Below, piece by piece: positions 24,901 through 36,724 of a stretch of 64,000 nt of DNA. Under the pieces are notes generated by a model, which was given only the letters and a program-made list of their open reading frames with translations, ran no database searches and was not told where the DNA came from. The position numbers and the translations under genes were made by a program. The stretch is from Cavenderia fasciculata (lineage: Eukaryota; Evosea; Eumycetozoa; Acytosteliales; Cavenderiaceae), in assembly GCF_000203815.1 (NCBI RefSeq), contig NW_004457708.1, forward strand, positions 620,001 through 684,000, read 5' to 3'. Within the stretch, counting starts at the first letter, position 1. Each line of letters begins with the position of its first letter.

Positions 24901-27900
24901 AGCTGCACCAGCAGTATTTCCAATTTGTTCCAAAATATCCTCGATTGAGGTTTGTGCAGAGAGTGTAGCAAAACTCGATGCCAATCTCTCATCGTCATCG
25001 TATAATACTCCACTTGGCAATGACTTTGGTAAACTATTGTCATTGTTGTTGTTGTTGTTGACAGCAGCACCCTCTTCTTGCTTGGGGGTGTATCCTTCTG
25101 GAGCAATATCAGCAACGACTCTGAGTACTACCTTTGATACACTAAACATGAGACCGATGAGATCAGCAACCATCTGCTTCCAACGACCTGCAATATCCTT
25201 GTCCTTTTTGCATGCAGCTGCCATATCGACCTGCAAGATCATGTATCTGAGCGTGAGGATGAGACCATGCATAGGAGCAAACCGAGCGGAATCCAAAAGG
25301 TTGTTGGTGGCAATCATCACCTGCGATCTGAGTACACGAACAATCTGCGAGACTGTCACGAGCACAGCATCCTCTGGCGACGAACATTTCTTGAATGTAA
25401 CCAAATCACTGGCAGTGGTGGACGAGCCGTTAAAGACGGGAGCAATCGATTGAGGGATAACGTATTTTTGGACAAATATCTTGAGAAAGTGCGCACCACT
25501 GTCACACTCTCTTGCCTTGGGACTGCAAGCAAGACGGATGGCCCAATGAACCAATGGCTTGATCTTTTCCTCTGTCTCTAGTCCTGGTAACGGTGATGGG
25601 AACTGTTTGAGAATATTGGCACTTGATTCTCTACAACGATCGTATTGATCCCAAAGATTGTGAATGACAACACGACAATTGTCAGCTGAAAACAGTGTAG
25701 ACTCGCGTTGTACATGTTGTAAAAGTGGAATAGTAGCTGGCTTTGATTCACTGCTAATACCCCAAATACCAAGGAACGAATAGAGAGTGTCCAATGGTAA
25801 CATCTTTCTTGGGTATGGTGCACCTGGATAAATTGAAAGAACCAATCGACTACCACACCAACTAATAAATTGAATAAACTCTGGAATAGTTAAATATTGT
25901 TGATCTTCTTGTGTAGATGTAGAAGATGTATCTTGATTGTTGGTTGTTGGATGTTTAGAATCATATGCTTTCTTCTTCTCCATTTCTCTATAAATCTTTG
26001 CATAACTATCTCTAATTCTAATCCAAAACTTTTCCAAAATGCCATTGGTACGACTACGAATGTATGGTGAAGATGATTTAAGATTAATAGTCAAGAATTG
26101 TTTAAACAAATCAATTTCAACTTTAGTTGGACATTCTGTCATTTTTGGTGATAAACAAATTAATTCTAATCCCAGCATTCTAAAATTAAAGAAATAAAAA
26201 ATAAATAAGTATGTCTTTTTGTCTCTGTCTCTCTCTTTTACTTTCTAATTACCTTAAATATTCATCTTCATTTGATAAAGATTTTTTAACCAAATCATAA
26301 TTATTATTTAAAATGGTTGTTGAATTACCAATTGATAATAATCTACTGGTACTGAGGACAGACAAAGAGACACGAAGTGTTGAAGTGACCGATGCATTAT
26401 TATTTATGGACCCATTGTTTAATTGGTCGAGGATTGAGTTTAGGGATTGTGGGAATACCTTTAATAAACTTGGCAGTCCATAATTAATTACTTTTAGTAA
26501 TGCTGCTGGTGTATAGGTTTCATCCAATAAAACTTTTAATAAAGGTGGTAACCAATATTGTTCACATAATTTAACTGCTTTGATCTCTGCTTGTTCCTTA
26601 CTGTCATTGCCGCCTTGCAACATTAATCTTTCAAATGTTTCCTTTTTTAATTTATCCAATAATAATTCCATAAATGATTTAATTGAATGTGCAATGGTTT
26701 GGTCACTACAAAAAAGGAATAGAATCAAAATTAATTAATTAATTAATCTCTTCTTCTTTACTTTACTTTACTTTCCTCTCTTTACTTTACATTCAATACT
26801 TACACCATTGAAATAAAAAGTTGATCAATAAAATTACCACGATAGGATAGGATATTGGTAGCTGATTCATGTTCTAGAACTAAACGAAGGAATAGGTATT
26901 TACCCTTTAAACTCCAATCTTCATCGATGAGACGACAAGTAATAGATGAGATGAATTCATCCTTTCCACCACCAGTGGTTGTAGGCTGACTACTACAATC
27001 ACTATTTAATTTTAACAAAGATTTGAATATTTCATTAATGTGAGTTGGGATGGATGAATGACCAGTAGTCTCCCAATTACAAAATATAATATCCAAAGTC
27101 TTTGGAAAGTACTTGGTGTAGAATTGTTGGTAATCCATAAAGAGTACCTTTTCAATTTGACCTTGATTCTCGCCGATGAGACGCATTAAAACTTGATACC
27201 AAAGTTGGAGATACTCGAGACATGCAACACGACCAAATGCATCGACTACATTGTGACAACCGTCACATAGACCTTTGTAAATAACATCCAAAAAGTAGGT
27301 GGTTCCAGTAGGTTCTTCATCTGTACTAATACGAGCCAACAATAAATCGATCGATCTTGATAAAACCAGTCCTCTAAAGATTGCCATTTGATTGACAATT
27401 GGATAAACTGATTTAAAGTGATTTGCATACGATGATGATACATTATCACCTTTAATTTGTGAAATAGCTGGATACTTTGCGTAGATTGTATCCATGTAGA
27501 GTGTTGGCATGGAGGTGGTTGTTGTTGTTGTCGATGTGAATGGGATGAAATGATACAAGACACTTTGACTATCAATGTCGAGTGATAACAACTCTGTGAA
27601 AATGTAGGTTGAGTTGGTGATGAGATGTTTGGGGTATTGTGAACTAGTCAAAAGACGGTCAAATGATGCTAGTAGCAATGCGACTGATGCATGCTTGACT
27701 TGCACCAATTTAGCAATTGAATCTTGGAATTTACTGAATATAGGGATAAGAGTACGAAGGGTAAAGTCGCAATCTGAAAACACCTCGTTGAGATAGATCG
27801 ACCCACACAACTCCATCGAATCCAAATGAACGTGCATCAGTAATGCCATCATTGCCAAAACATCTTCAAACAGAGGTCCATCAAACAAAGTTGATTGTGC

Positions 27901-27979
27901 ACACACCAACTCTGTCAATTGTGTAATCGAATGTACATAATGCATTGGTATTAGCTCTTGAATCTTTGTATTAATCTCT

Positions 27980-28012
<33 letters not shown>

Positions 28013-28560
28013 GTGGTTGTTGTTAATTTAATATTTAATAGTTGGTGTATTGATTCATGTGATGGAAGGAAGTTTGTCAAATGACTGATACAATCTTGAT
28101 CTTGGTCAGTGTCAATGTCTTTTGATGTATGATTGATGATTTGTACAAGACATGATTGAATTTGTATGTTTCGACATTCTAATGCGAATAGACATTGAAT
28201 GGAAGCACGACGAACTAGTGAAAGTAATGGTTTGATAGATGAGCGTGTTGATTCGTTTAATGCGTTGATACTCGATTCTATCCTTTTGATGTATATGACT
28301 TGATCGTATGCCGAAGAAGATTTGATAAATTGATTAAACAATAGATTGATTGCGTTGTTGTTGGTATCTTGTTTTCCTTTGGTTGGTGTTGGTGTAGTTG
28401 ATGATGATTGTAGAAATGCAGAACACTCCTTTTCAATCTTGTCCAATTCCGATAGATACTGTTGTTGTAGTGTAATAGGTACAACGAGTTGTTGTTCCAA
28501 CTCTATTCTATGTTTACTCTTTTCTGTAGGTTTAAATAGTTTAACCTCTGGTTTACCCAT
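21982..28560 (-). CDS. thada: THADA/Trm732 homologue (DUF2428), partner of tRNA 2'-O-methyltransferase
   Basis: Three exons: 26804-28560, 26253-26705 and 21982-26179, encoding 2135 residues (human THADA 1953). It is a long HEAT/ARM-type helical protein. The diagnostic DUF2428 core is in exon 3: RRSAGLPYTFTGLLAGE, VHSINILRSIFRNSS, WSVRNAATMAFSTMVDKLVG and the following FFSHLPSVHPFLL. In yeast, Trm732 partners Trm7 to methylate position 32 of tRNA anticodon loops; THADA is its animal counterpart. The same role is inferred. Low-complexity inserts (Asn, Glu/Asp) occur near the start of exon 3 and around the 24.9-kb region. The start Met at 28560 is the first in frame and is preceded by an AGAGAGAT leader. 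Confidence 0.92.
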
Positions 28561-29231
28561 CTCTCTCTCCTCTCTGTACCTTCAAAAAAAAGATAGATAG
28601 ATAATAGCACTACTCGAGAAATGTACCTGAAATGAATCGGTTTTCGTCTTTTTTTTTTGACGAAATTGTTTAAAATTATATTTAAAGACGAAAGATAATA
28701 TCAATATCAAGGAGCTGGTTAGATATAGATCAAAATTGGTTTGAATTAATAAATAATAAAAAAAAAGGTAATCACATCGTATTCGATCGTTATTTATTTG
28801 GCTGTCATTTGATTATTGTTGTTATTGTTATATTGTTATTATGTTGGTTAGTTGGGTAAGGATTGGCCAAATGGCTGCTTGAAGAGGATGAGATGATGAT
28901 GTAGAATTGATATAATATAATATTATTATTTATAAAGAAAAAAAGGTTGTTTGGTTGTTTGGGTTTGAGTTGTATTATTATTATTATTATTATTATTGGG
29001 CTATAGAGGTTATTATTATTATTATTATTTTAAAAATGGTATTTGTTATTTGTTTGTTATTTGTTTGTTATTATTATTAGCATTTGTTATTTGTTATTAT
29101 ATCATATTAAAAAAAAAGGTTTTTAAATCTCTATTATTTCTTCGTTGTGAAAATATTTGGGCTTATGGTGTATAAAGCCCTTTTAAAGTCGACTTGGTTG
29201 TTTTGTTTGATTGAGTTGTTTGAGTTTTCTC
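28561..29231. other. Intergenic region upstream of THADA
   Basis: AT-rich with several (ATT)n/(TTA)n tracts near 28975-29025 and repeated TTTGTTATTTG units around 29038-29095. It is the THADA promoter side plus the 3' flank of the PAQR gene. No coding frame seen. Confidence 0.5.
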
Positions 29232-30326
29232 TTATTGAATATGAGCAGATTTAAAAGCCCATCCAATTAAATATCTATAGAGATAATTCATATAGTTGAT
29301 GATAAAGATACGTCTCTTTCCACTACCGAAAAAGGCAAGTTGGAGTTGTTTTTCGGCCCATTCCAAATTATCGATGATGACTGATGATGGTCCATCCTTT
29401 CTAGATGGGATGATACATTCGAGGATACAGAAATAGTGGAGGATGGAACCAGCACCGACAAACAAATGCCAGACGGCATGGTTAAAGGGGGCAGTCTCCC
29501 AAACGAGGAACATGACACCACTAGTGTAGGCCAAACCACCAGCCACCAACAACTTGAGACCGGTTCTTGGAAGGACACGGATCATATCACGAAGACCGAG
29601 TAGTGAAACCCATCCCATAGCCAAATAGAATCCATTAGAGAATACATCTGGAATTGAATCTGTACCAAGAATCATCTTACTAAGTACTCCAATAGCACAC
29701 ATAACCCATACAATTCCAAATAATATCCATCCAAGTTTAATTATTTTACTGTGATTTGGTTGTGGTGTAGTTGTATTATTATTATTATCTTTAATATTGT
29801 GTTGTTGCTGATTATTATTTGTTTGTTGTTGATTAGTATAATTATGAATTGGTTTAATATGATTATGAATTAAATTGATTAGAGTCAAGGGAGTATAGGT
29901 TCCTGCAATCAACATGTAGATGGCACAATGATCTAAATTTTTGAAAATATCTCTATATGCTTCGAGATTGATGAATACTCCAACAGAGTGATATAAAGAG
30001 GAACAGAAATACATTGTCATCTGAAAGTATAGTATATAGTTAGTAAGAAGATATAGTTGTTGATGTTGTTATATTGTGCATACCAATGATAAACCATAGA
30101 TTGAACAAGATATAACGTGCCAACGAGTTCCTCTCATTCTAGCAACAGTAATGAGGAAAAAGACGGCGGGTATACATAATATCAATCCAATGAAATGTGA
30201 TAGTGTATTCAGTACTTCTTCAGACCATGATTGTATGGCTGGATCCAATTCGATGACACTATTGAGTACTGAATCTACTTGTATGCCATCTACAACTTTC
30301 TTGACATTTTCAGCTAAGACGTCCAT
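29232..30326 (-). CDS. PAQR / hemolysin III-family multi-pass membrane protein
   Basis: Two exons, 30084-30326 and 29232-30020, encoding 343 residues. About seven hydrophobic segments are visible. Family motifs are all present: SSLYHS in the second segment, LDHCAIYMLIAGTYTP, and the late HAVWHLFVGAGSILHY with the paired histidines that bind a metal ion in PAQR receptors. An Asn/Gln/Thr insertion (~150-185) lies in a loop after the third segment. Families of this type act as receptors or ceramidase-like hydrolases (adiponectin and progestin receptors) or as hemolysin III in bacteria. The short N-terminus and motif order do not decide between these. Location is inferred to be an internal or plasma membrane. 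Confidence 0.9.
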
Positions 30327-31511
30327 GAATAAAAAATAATAATGTTGATTTAAAAAGAGTATATATATATCTACTATAAAATCTATGTATATCTATCTAT
30401 CTAGATATATATATAATATACAATATAAAATAAATAAATAAAAAATTGATTAGAATAAAGAGAATTTAAACCAATGGATGCAGTTGAGTGAAGAGAGGGG
30501 AGGATGAAGAGAGAGAAATGAGAGAGCAAGGTCAAATAAATGGTCAAAGAGGGATTGATGGGAGGGAAGAGACGTTGTCGTCTTTGCTAGGGCAATGAAG
30601 GAGATCGAACGTTTTTTTTTTAAAACCATTAAAATTTTGCGCAATTAGCAAATCAAATATCTCTGTGATCCCCTCAACCTCGATCTTTGATCGTGACTGT
30701 GGGTTGGACAGTGAAGGGCTTTGACGAGGTTGGCTCGCTCGCACCTTTAGGAAAGAGAGTGAGAGAGGAGAAGATAACAATCCCCCTCCTCGATCGCTAC
30801 CATGTCTCTATCCTATCTCTGTCTTCATTCACAAAGAAAGAATTATCTCTTCCCTCTCTCTTTTCTTCTTCTCTTTGATAATGAAATTGTATGTAATGGA
30901 TGGATGGGTAGATGGTTGTTTTCTTCTTACCTTTTTTGTTTTTAGTACTAGTTGGTGAAGAAAATGAATAAATAAATAAAACAAGGAAGTAGTAGTTGTC
31001 GTAAAGGTTGGTTGGTTGGTTGGTTAGTTGGGTAGTGTTACAAATAAATATAAAAGAGTGACAAAAAAAAAGAATCTAGCTTGAAATTATTATAATAAGT
31101 AATTATATATATAGTTAGATAGCTAGTTATATATGAATGTTTTTTGTGTGTATATCTAATTAGCAATAATAATAATAACCCACTCTCAGAAGAACAAGCA
31201 GCACAGAATATCGCACCACACCGATTTCTTTTGTTTTTTGTTTATCAGCTGCTGTTGTCGGGTGGGTGTTCAGGGTTGAGGGATTTTGTTTTTTTCGGCT
31301 TCCAAAAAAAAAAGAAATCGAAGCGGGTTAGGTGGAGCGGATGGGGGTGTTGGCGATGGGTTTTTTAAAACAAGTACAAAAGGAAGCCGAGTTGACTTTA
31401 ACCAACTCTGCAAACGAACTCCATCAACCTTAGTTTTAATATTATTATTTTATAGTATATTAATTTATTAATCTATCGATCCATAAGGACTCATCTATCA
31501 TTGATCTGGCC

Positions 31512-31547
<36 letters not shown>

Positions 31548-32188
31548 CATAACACGTACGTTGAAATGATTTAGATCATATAATGTATTCCATTATATTG
31601 GGATGGGAGAGACCTCGACAATGAGTTTCTTTGCACGATCTTTACCTGTATCGAGCAGTAATTCAGCAGAGTGGCAAAGGAGGAGGAACAGATCATGAAT
31701 GAATTCTCTTCCCTTTTATTATAATTCCACCAATTTTTACCATAGGATCTATTTATTTCAATTTCTAAATTTAATAATAATAATAAAAAGAAATAGTATT
31801 CATAAAAAAAATATATTTATCTATTTTTTGATTATGTATAACAGTTATTTGTATTGTATTATACTTTACTAGTTGGGTTCAAAAAATAATAATATAAATA
31901 AAAACAATGGATCTCTATTGATCATTCACTTGTTGGAAGAAAGATGTGAAAATAAAAATTATTACTATAATAATAATAAAAAAGTATTGGATACTGGAAG
32001 GTATTTTAAATTTATTATTATTTTCATGGTACCACCCCACCACCACCACTCTTTGAAGGAGTTCATCATGATTATTTTTAATAATTTTATTATACACATA
32101 CACATACATACATAGATATAGATATAGATAGTAGTATTTGTTTGTTTGTTTGTTATTTTTTAAATAAATCAAAATCGATTCAGACAAG
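30327..32188. other. 1.9-kb divergent intergenic region
   Basis: Lies between divergent genes. Contains moderate-GC islands at 30660-30830 and 31200-31400, a (CAA)n tract at 31512-31547 and GT/AT repeats. Open frames in it have no protein-like composition or partner exons. Probably two long promoters and leaders. Confidence 0.4.
31512..31547. repeat. (CAA)n trinucleotide microsatellite
   Basis: About twelve CAA units in non-coding DNA, about 640 bases upstream of the membrane-protein start at 32189. Confidence 0.9.
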
Positions 32189-34450
32189 ATGTCCAGCTTT
32201 TCATCAAAAAGAACAAGATTGGTTTTTTGTTTTATTTTATTTGTTTGTTGGTTGCAACTGATATCTTCGAGGATTGATGTTGTTGTAGCAACAACAACAA
32301 AAGATAATTATAATAATAATAGTGAAAGTACTAGTAATAGTAATAGTAATAATAGTAGCGGAGATGATAAAACAATCCTTTATTATAATGTAGATCCTAG
32401 TCGATGCACACAATCACATCCGTGCAACTTGGTTGGAGATACTGATCATTGGACTGGTGGACAGTCACCCAATTGCTCATCGACCACACAGACTGCAGTT
32501 GTTTATATCATTTCAAATGGAACCGATGTACCAGAGGAGACATCTGCTCCGTCGTTGTATTGGCCACTGGCTCGTAGTACCACATCGACAACATCATATG
32601 TACTGTGGAACACCACATGCTCTATTATCAAGTTGGTGTGTAATGGGAGTGACATGCAAATGACAGTGTCGTTGGATGCTGACCAACCAATCTTTGATTT
32701 GGAGGTGATTGGTGAATCGATGGTAAACGTTACACGTGATCTGAATGTTGGAAGGTTACAAGTAAACGATACGGCACAGATAACAGTGTGTAATGCGACG
32801 ACACTGCAGGTGGGTGCTGCAATGACCATTGAAGTGGGTGCGACGGTGACATTGGACAATTCGAGCGTGTTGACGACTTTGGACGATGCCGTCATCCGTG
32901 GCAAGGTATATGGCGGTAGTTATGGTATTACTATTGGCACAACGTGGTATGTGATGGGAGGTGGTGTATACTCTGAGCACGGGTCGATTGTCTATTACGG
33001 CTCGATTGCCTTGGCTGACAATGCGCACCTCGTGCTCGCCAACAACACGATCAACAATCTGCGCGTCCTGGACGGATCCAACGCCACCTACTCGTTTGGA
33101 AGCGACTGTCAGTACAACTTGACGATCGGCGAGAACGCAACACTGCTCGTCACCCAGTTTGGCAACAACCCGCATGTCACGCCGACATTCTACCAGCTCG
33201 ACCAACACCACGGTTCCGAGCTCATACTTGATGGAGTTGCTCGATTTGAGATACAGGGTGCGACGGGCATTGACACCGACTCGACAATCCACCTGGTCAA
33301 CGTGTCGAGCATTGTGTTTAATACGATTGGGGTGACAATCAACCATGTCCAAGTCAGCACACCTCGTCTACTGACCACCACCATCACACTGATGAACACG
33401 TCGATTGGATATCTCTCACAAGACACGTACCAGCGACGCAGCAGTGTTGTCATACAGGGGTTCTTTGAAAACCACATCAACCGCACAGGCACACTCCAAA
33501 GCACAGTCCTCAACCTCACGGCAACCACTCTGCCCGTCGTCTTTACAGTCGACGACTATCTCAGCATTGCATCGGGGTCGATTATCTCCAACACACAATA
33601 CGCGACCGACTCTATACTCAACCTTTCACCACTCTCTCGCGTCTACTCGCCAGCCATTATGTTTTCAGGTAGAGACACAGCCATCAACATCAACAATGCT
33701 TCTATTACTACACCCAATTTACAGGTGCATTTTGGTAGTATTACTGTGACTGGAGAATCGTCACAGCTCATATGCAAGATATCAATGCTCAATACATCAA
33801 CCATTACTTTCAACTCTGATAATGCCGTGTTGACAGGTCGACTCGAGGTGGACAGCGGATCAAACACATCAATCCAAGCAGACACGGTCATCCGCGGTGA
33901 CTTTGTCTTGGTCACTGGACAAACGTACATCAAACCATCAGCTCACCTAAACATCTCTGGTAACTTTATCATGGGTCTTGAAAACTATGATATCACTGAT
34001 TTCGGCACCACTCTCTACTTTAACATTTCAGATACGTCTCTACAACCAATCATGATGGTTGACGGTAATGTCGATATCAAAGGTGGAGCCATCAGTGTCT
34101 CTTTGATGGACTCTATCCCGTCGTCATCCAACTTTACCAAACTTCTCATCCAAACAACAGCCAACCGCGTCTTTTGGTTGAATGACTCTGTCTCTTCCAA
34201 TAGTGGTGGTCCCTATATCGACCTGTTTTACTCAGAGTTTAGATTGCAACATCACAGCGACAATTCAACCTCACTTTACATTGTCTATACACGTCGACCT
34301 GGTGCACCTGGTCGCGAGCCCTCCCGTGCCCTTGCCGCATGGGCCATTGGCCTCATCATCGTCTCGGTCATCACTCTAGTCATTGTCATTGGCGTTTTCA
34401 TCTATCTTCGTCGTAGAGGACCTAGATCTGGTTATGGTCAAATCAATTGA
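32189..34450 (+). CDS. Large type I transmembrane glycoprotein of unknown function
   Basis: Single exon, 753 residues. The N-terminus has a signal peptide (basic start, then LVFCFILFVCWLQLI). A long extracellular region with very many N-x-S/T sites and alternating beta-strand periodicity (repeating I-x-G, L-x-V patterns, ~180-640) suggests a beta-helix or similar repeat fold. A cysteine-bearing block DPSRCTQSHPCNLVGDTDHW lies near residue 70. One membrane span (AIGLIIVSVITLVIVIGVFIYL, ~715-737) is followed by a basic stop-transfer RRRGPRSGYG tail. Codon use shifts to GC-richer third positions in the middle (33000-33600), which may reflect repeat structure or selection. I do not recognise a named family; a cell-surface or endolysosomal role is inferred only from topology. 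Confidence 0.85.
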   Translation: MSSFSSKRTRLVFCFILFVCWLQLISSRIDVVVATTTKDNYNNNSESTSNSNSNNSSGDDKTILYYNVDPSRCTQSHPCNLVGDTDHWTGGQSPNCSSTTQTAVVYIISNGTDVPEETSAPSLYWPLARSTTSTTSYVLWNTTCSIIKLVCNGSDMQMTVSLDADQPIFDLEVIGESMVNVTRDLNVGRLQVNDTAQITVCNATTLQVGAAMTIEVGATVTLDNSSVLTTLDDAVIRGKVYGGSYGITIGTTWYVMGGGVYSEHGSIVYYGSIALADNAHLVLANNTINNLRVLDGSNATYSFGSDCQYNLTIGENATLLVTQFGNNPHVTPTFYQLDQHHGSELILDGVARFEIQGATGIDTDSTIHLVNVSSIVFNTIGVTINHVQVSTPRLLTTTITLMNTSIGYLSQDTYQRRSSVVIQGFFENHINRTGTLQSTVLNLTATTLPVVFTVDDYLSIASGSIISNTQYATDSILNLSPLSRVYSPAIMFSGRDTAININNASITTPNLQVHFGSITVTGESSQLICKISMLNTSTITFNSDNAVLTGRLEVDSGSNTSIQADTVIRGDFVLVTGQTYIKPSAHLNISGNFIMGLENYDITDFGTTLYFNISDTSLQPIMMVDGNVDIKGGAISVSLMDSIPSSSNFTKLLIQTTANRVFWLNDSVSSNSGGPYIDLFYSEFRLQHHSDNSTSLYIVYTRRPGAPGREPSRALAAWAIGLIIVSVITLVIVIGVFIYLRRRGPRSGYGQIN

Positions 34451-34572
34451 GAGACGAGGGCTCTAGATATTATATAATATAATTAATAATTGAAAATTTA
34501 TTTATTATTTTAATTAGATTAAAAATGATGATCACATAGAAAAGGAAAATAAACTAATGAAAAAGATTGTTG

Positions 34573-34758
34573 TTAAAGAAAGGACTTGGTTGTTGTGGTT
34601 ATTGGAGGAAGGTGATCCACTATGTTGTTCACTACTGGAGGAGTTATCGCTACTACTAGAGGAGTGACAACCTTAATACCGTCTAGGTGTGTGGGTTGGG
34701 CGTTGGATCGCTGGCGCTCCCAAAAAAGTTTACAAGCATTCGCCCTTTCAGGGCTCAT
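34573..34758 (-). CDS. Possible small protein, 61 residues
   Basis: ATG at 34758 starts MSPERANACKLFWERQRSN and the frame ends at 34573. The segment is GC-richer than both flanks, has balanced amino-acid use in its first half and is preceded by AT-rich DNA, all in keeping with a real short gene. No domain is recognised and no partner exon was found. It is convergent with the membrane-protein gene that ends at 34450. A remnant of a larger gene is an alternative. Confidence 0.35.
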   Translation of the reverse strand: MSPERANACKLFWERQRSNAQPTHLDGIKVVTPLVVAITPPVVNNIVDHLPPITTTTKSFL

Positions 34759-34947
34759 TATATATTAAATAAGTTAAAATAGTTAATTTATTTTTAGAAA
34801 TATTTATTTTTATTGTATTTTATTATTTTTTAGAATTAATTATTAACTTTTAATATTTTGGATAGAAATGATAAAGGTTAAAAAAGTTAAAATTATTTTA
34901 GAAAAATAAAAAAATATTGGATTGATTTTAGATTTTGGATTATAAAT

Positions 34948-35475
34948 TCATAATTTTAACTTTAAAATTTGGATAGAAAATATTAGTAAAGAACATAGCT
35001 CATAGAAAATGGATCGATGGAAAGATTGGTTGGAATCACAAGGTATTCCACTTCCATCACTATTTTGGATTATCAATTGTCCATCCAATAAACAACAGAT
35101 TCTACATGGGTGGATAAATAAAGTTGGAGATTGTTTTTGGTATGTAGATACTGTAACTATTTGAATATTGGGAGGTCTAAATCTTTCAGGAATAATAATA
35201 TCAGTGTATACTTCTGAAGCTGTAGTTTGCATTGTCAAGGTTGGAGGTGAATCAACACAAAGTGTAACCAGTTTACCAATTCTTACAAAATGGATTTGGT
35301 TGTATGAATAGACATATGATACCAAGTTGAAATATAACCTGGATTGGATGATAAACGAGAATGCTTTAGTGAGAGTGGTTCTAGCGATTACAATAGACAA
35401 AACATTGATTATGTTGTATGTAATAGGTTGAATGTTACTGTCATCATAGAATGTTGGTATATTAAATATAAATTG
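34948..35475 (-). CDS. Orphan coding-like frame, possible terminal exon or remnant
   Basis: On the minus strand a frame opens after a good acceptor (ATAACAG, exon base 35475) and runs 175 residues to a stop at 34948. It has no ATG near its start, so an upstream exon or a missing start is implied. The composition looks protein-like (TFYDDSNIQPITYN, then SEVYTDIIIPERFRPPN). The 3' half becomes hydrophobic and basic. No family is recognised. No convincing upstream exon was found between 35476 and 35759, which suggests a truncated gene copy. Confidence 0.3.
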   Translation of the reverse strand, partial: QFIFNIPTFYDDSNIQPITYNIINVLSIVIARTTLTKAFSFIIQSRLYFNLVSYVYSYNQIHFVRIGKLVTLCVDSPPTLTMQTTASEVYTDIIIPERFRPPNIQIVTVSTYQKQSPTLFIHPCRICCLLDGQLIIQNSDGSGIPCDSNQSFHRSIFYELCSLLIFSIQILKLKL

Positions 35476-35649
35476 CTGTTATCGTTCAAAGTTGAGCTGA
35501 ATCTATAGGACCTCTATATCTATAATAGAAGACTACCCTCTTTAGTAGTACTAATCTTTTTTGTTCACAAAAGAGATCAGAAAAAAAAAAAAAAAAAAAA
35601 GGATGTGGTGTCACTTTAGTAGTGGGTTTCAAACAAGAATTTCAATACC

Positions 35650-35704
<55 letters not shown>

Positions 35705-35705
35705 T
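35650..35705. repeat. (CAA)n trinucleotide microsatellite
   Basis: About eighteen CAA units, about 55 bases before the SAM-domain gene start. It is not needed to be coding, since the SAM ATG lies downstream. Confidence 0.85.
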
Positions 35706-35759
35706 TAAAAGGAGAACCCATGTTTTCTAATATCTTACGACATCTCTTTTAATCATAAC

Positions 35760-36282
35760 ATGTATAATGCTTTGACAATAGCAGAAATTGCATCACAAAG
35801 CGATTTCAAACGATGGTCAGCAAAACAAGTAAAAGAATGGGCTACAAAAGAAGTTCAAGTAAGAGAAGAATATGCCCAGATGCTTCTTGATAATGATGTA
35901 GATGGAGAGAGTATCGCAGTGTTTACAGAGGCTGATTTTGGTAAATGTGGCATAGTCGTCGCACCTGCAAAGAAGCTCTATCTGGCTGCTCAACAACTTT
36001 TAATTAAACAACAACAATCGCTATCGCATCAACACAGCAGCAGTAGAGGTAAGTAATGATAGTTATACATCTATCTTCTATTTAGCCAACATATTCGTCT
36101 TGTTCGCACATGATTGTCATTCGTCAGATTCCCTGCTGCGGAATGAGTGCATTCTTAAACTCTATCTACTCCATGTTGTATGTATCGTCCTCTTTTATCT
36201 TTTTTTAATCTTAATGGTCTCTGTTTTTGCTTCTTGCCTCCAATCATCATCTTGTATTATTACACAATATAATTATATTTAA
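35760..36282 (+). CDS. SAM-domain protein, short
   Basis: Two exons, 35760-36048 and 36086-36282, give about 161 residues. Residues ~15-85 form a sterile alpha motif: FKRWSAKQVKEWA, then MLLDNDVDGESIAVFTEADFGKCGI and PAKKLYLAAQQL, the usual five-helix order. SAM domains mediate protein-protein or RNA binding. After a Gln/Ser-rich stretch the second exon adds a Cys-containing, strongly hydrophobic segment that might be a membrane anchor; this second exon is less certain. In dictyostelids SAM domains often precede other domains that are absent here, so the gene may be truncated. It sits in an accessory region beside a virus-like fossil. Confidence 0.55.
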
Positions 36283-36724
36283 AACTTCATAATCATTTTA
36301 TTCTTTATCATATCTGATTCTTTAATAAAAGAAAAGAATATAGTCTTTTTTATTATTATCTATTACTATTCTTTTATCATTATCAGAATAATAGTTTTTC
36401 TATCAGAACGGAAGACTATCATAGATTATAAATTGATTTTTTCTAGCATCACATGCTTTTTTTAGATTTAGAGCAGATGTAATTGATCTTTTATCTTTTT
36501 TTAAATCTTGATCCATTTCTCTTTATTATATATATAGAGTAATTTATTATATTACTATTTTTACTACTTTTATAATACTTTATTTAGAGACAAAACAGCT
36601 ACAGCAAATCACTTTTATTAGAGTAAATTTTAATAATTTTATAATAATGTTTTACTAATTATATATAAAAGTATGTTGATTACACATAAAAAGATATTCT
36701 ATATAAATTCACACAATAGAATCA
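36283..36724. other. AT-rich spacer
   Basis: Over 80 percent AT, with T-rich blocks and no coding frame. It separates the SAM gene from the virus-like fossil. Confidence 0.5.

Noticed and set aside
24671-25453. 260-residue plus-strand frame within THADA
   Set aside because: It is antisense to the THADA core, Ser/Thr/Leu-rich, with no independent motif.
31144-31471. Overlapping 61- and 74-residue plus frames
   Set aside because: Built from poly-Asn and Lys-rich simple repeats with frame overlap; no support for coding.
32503-33933. Several minus-strand frames of 96-198 residues within the membrane-protein gene
   Set aside because: The sense frame is a clear 753-residue protein with signal peptide and membrane span; the antisense frames have unnatural composition.
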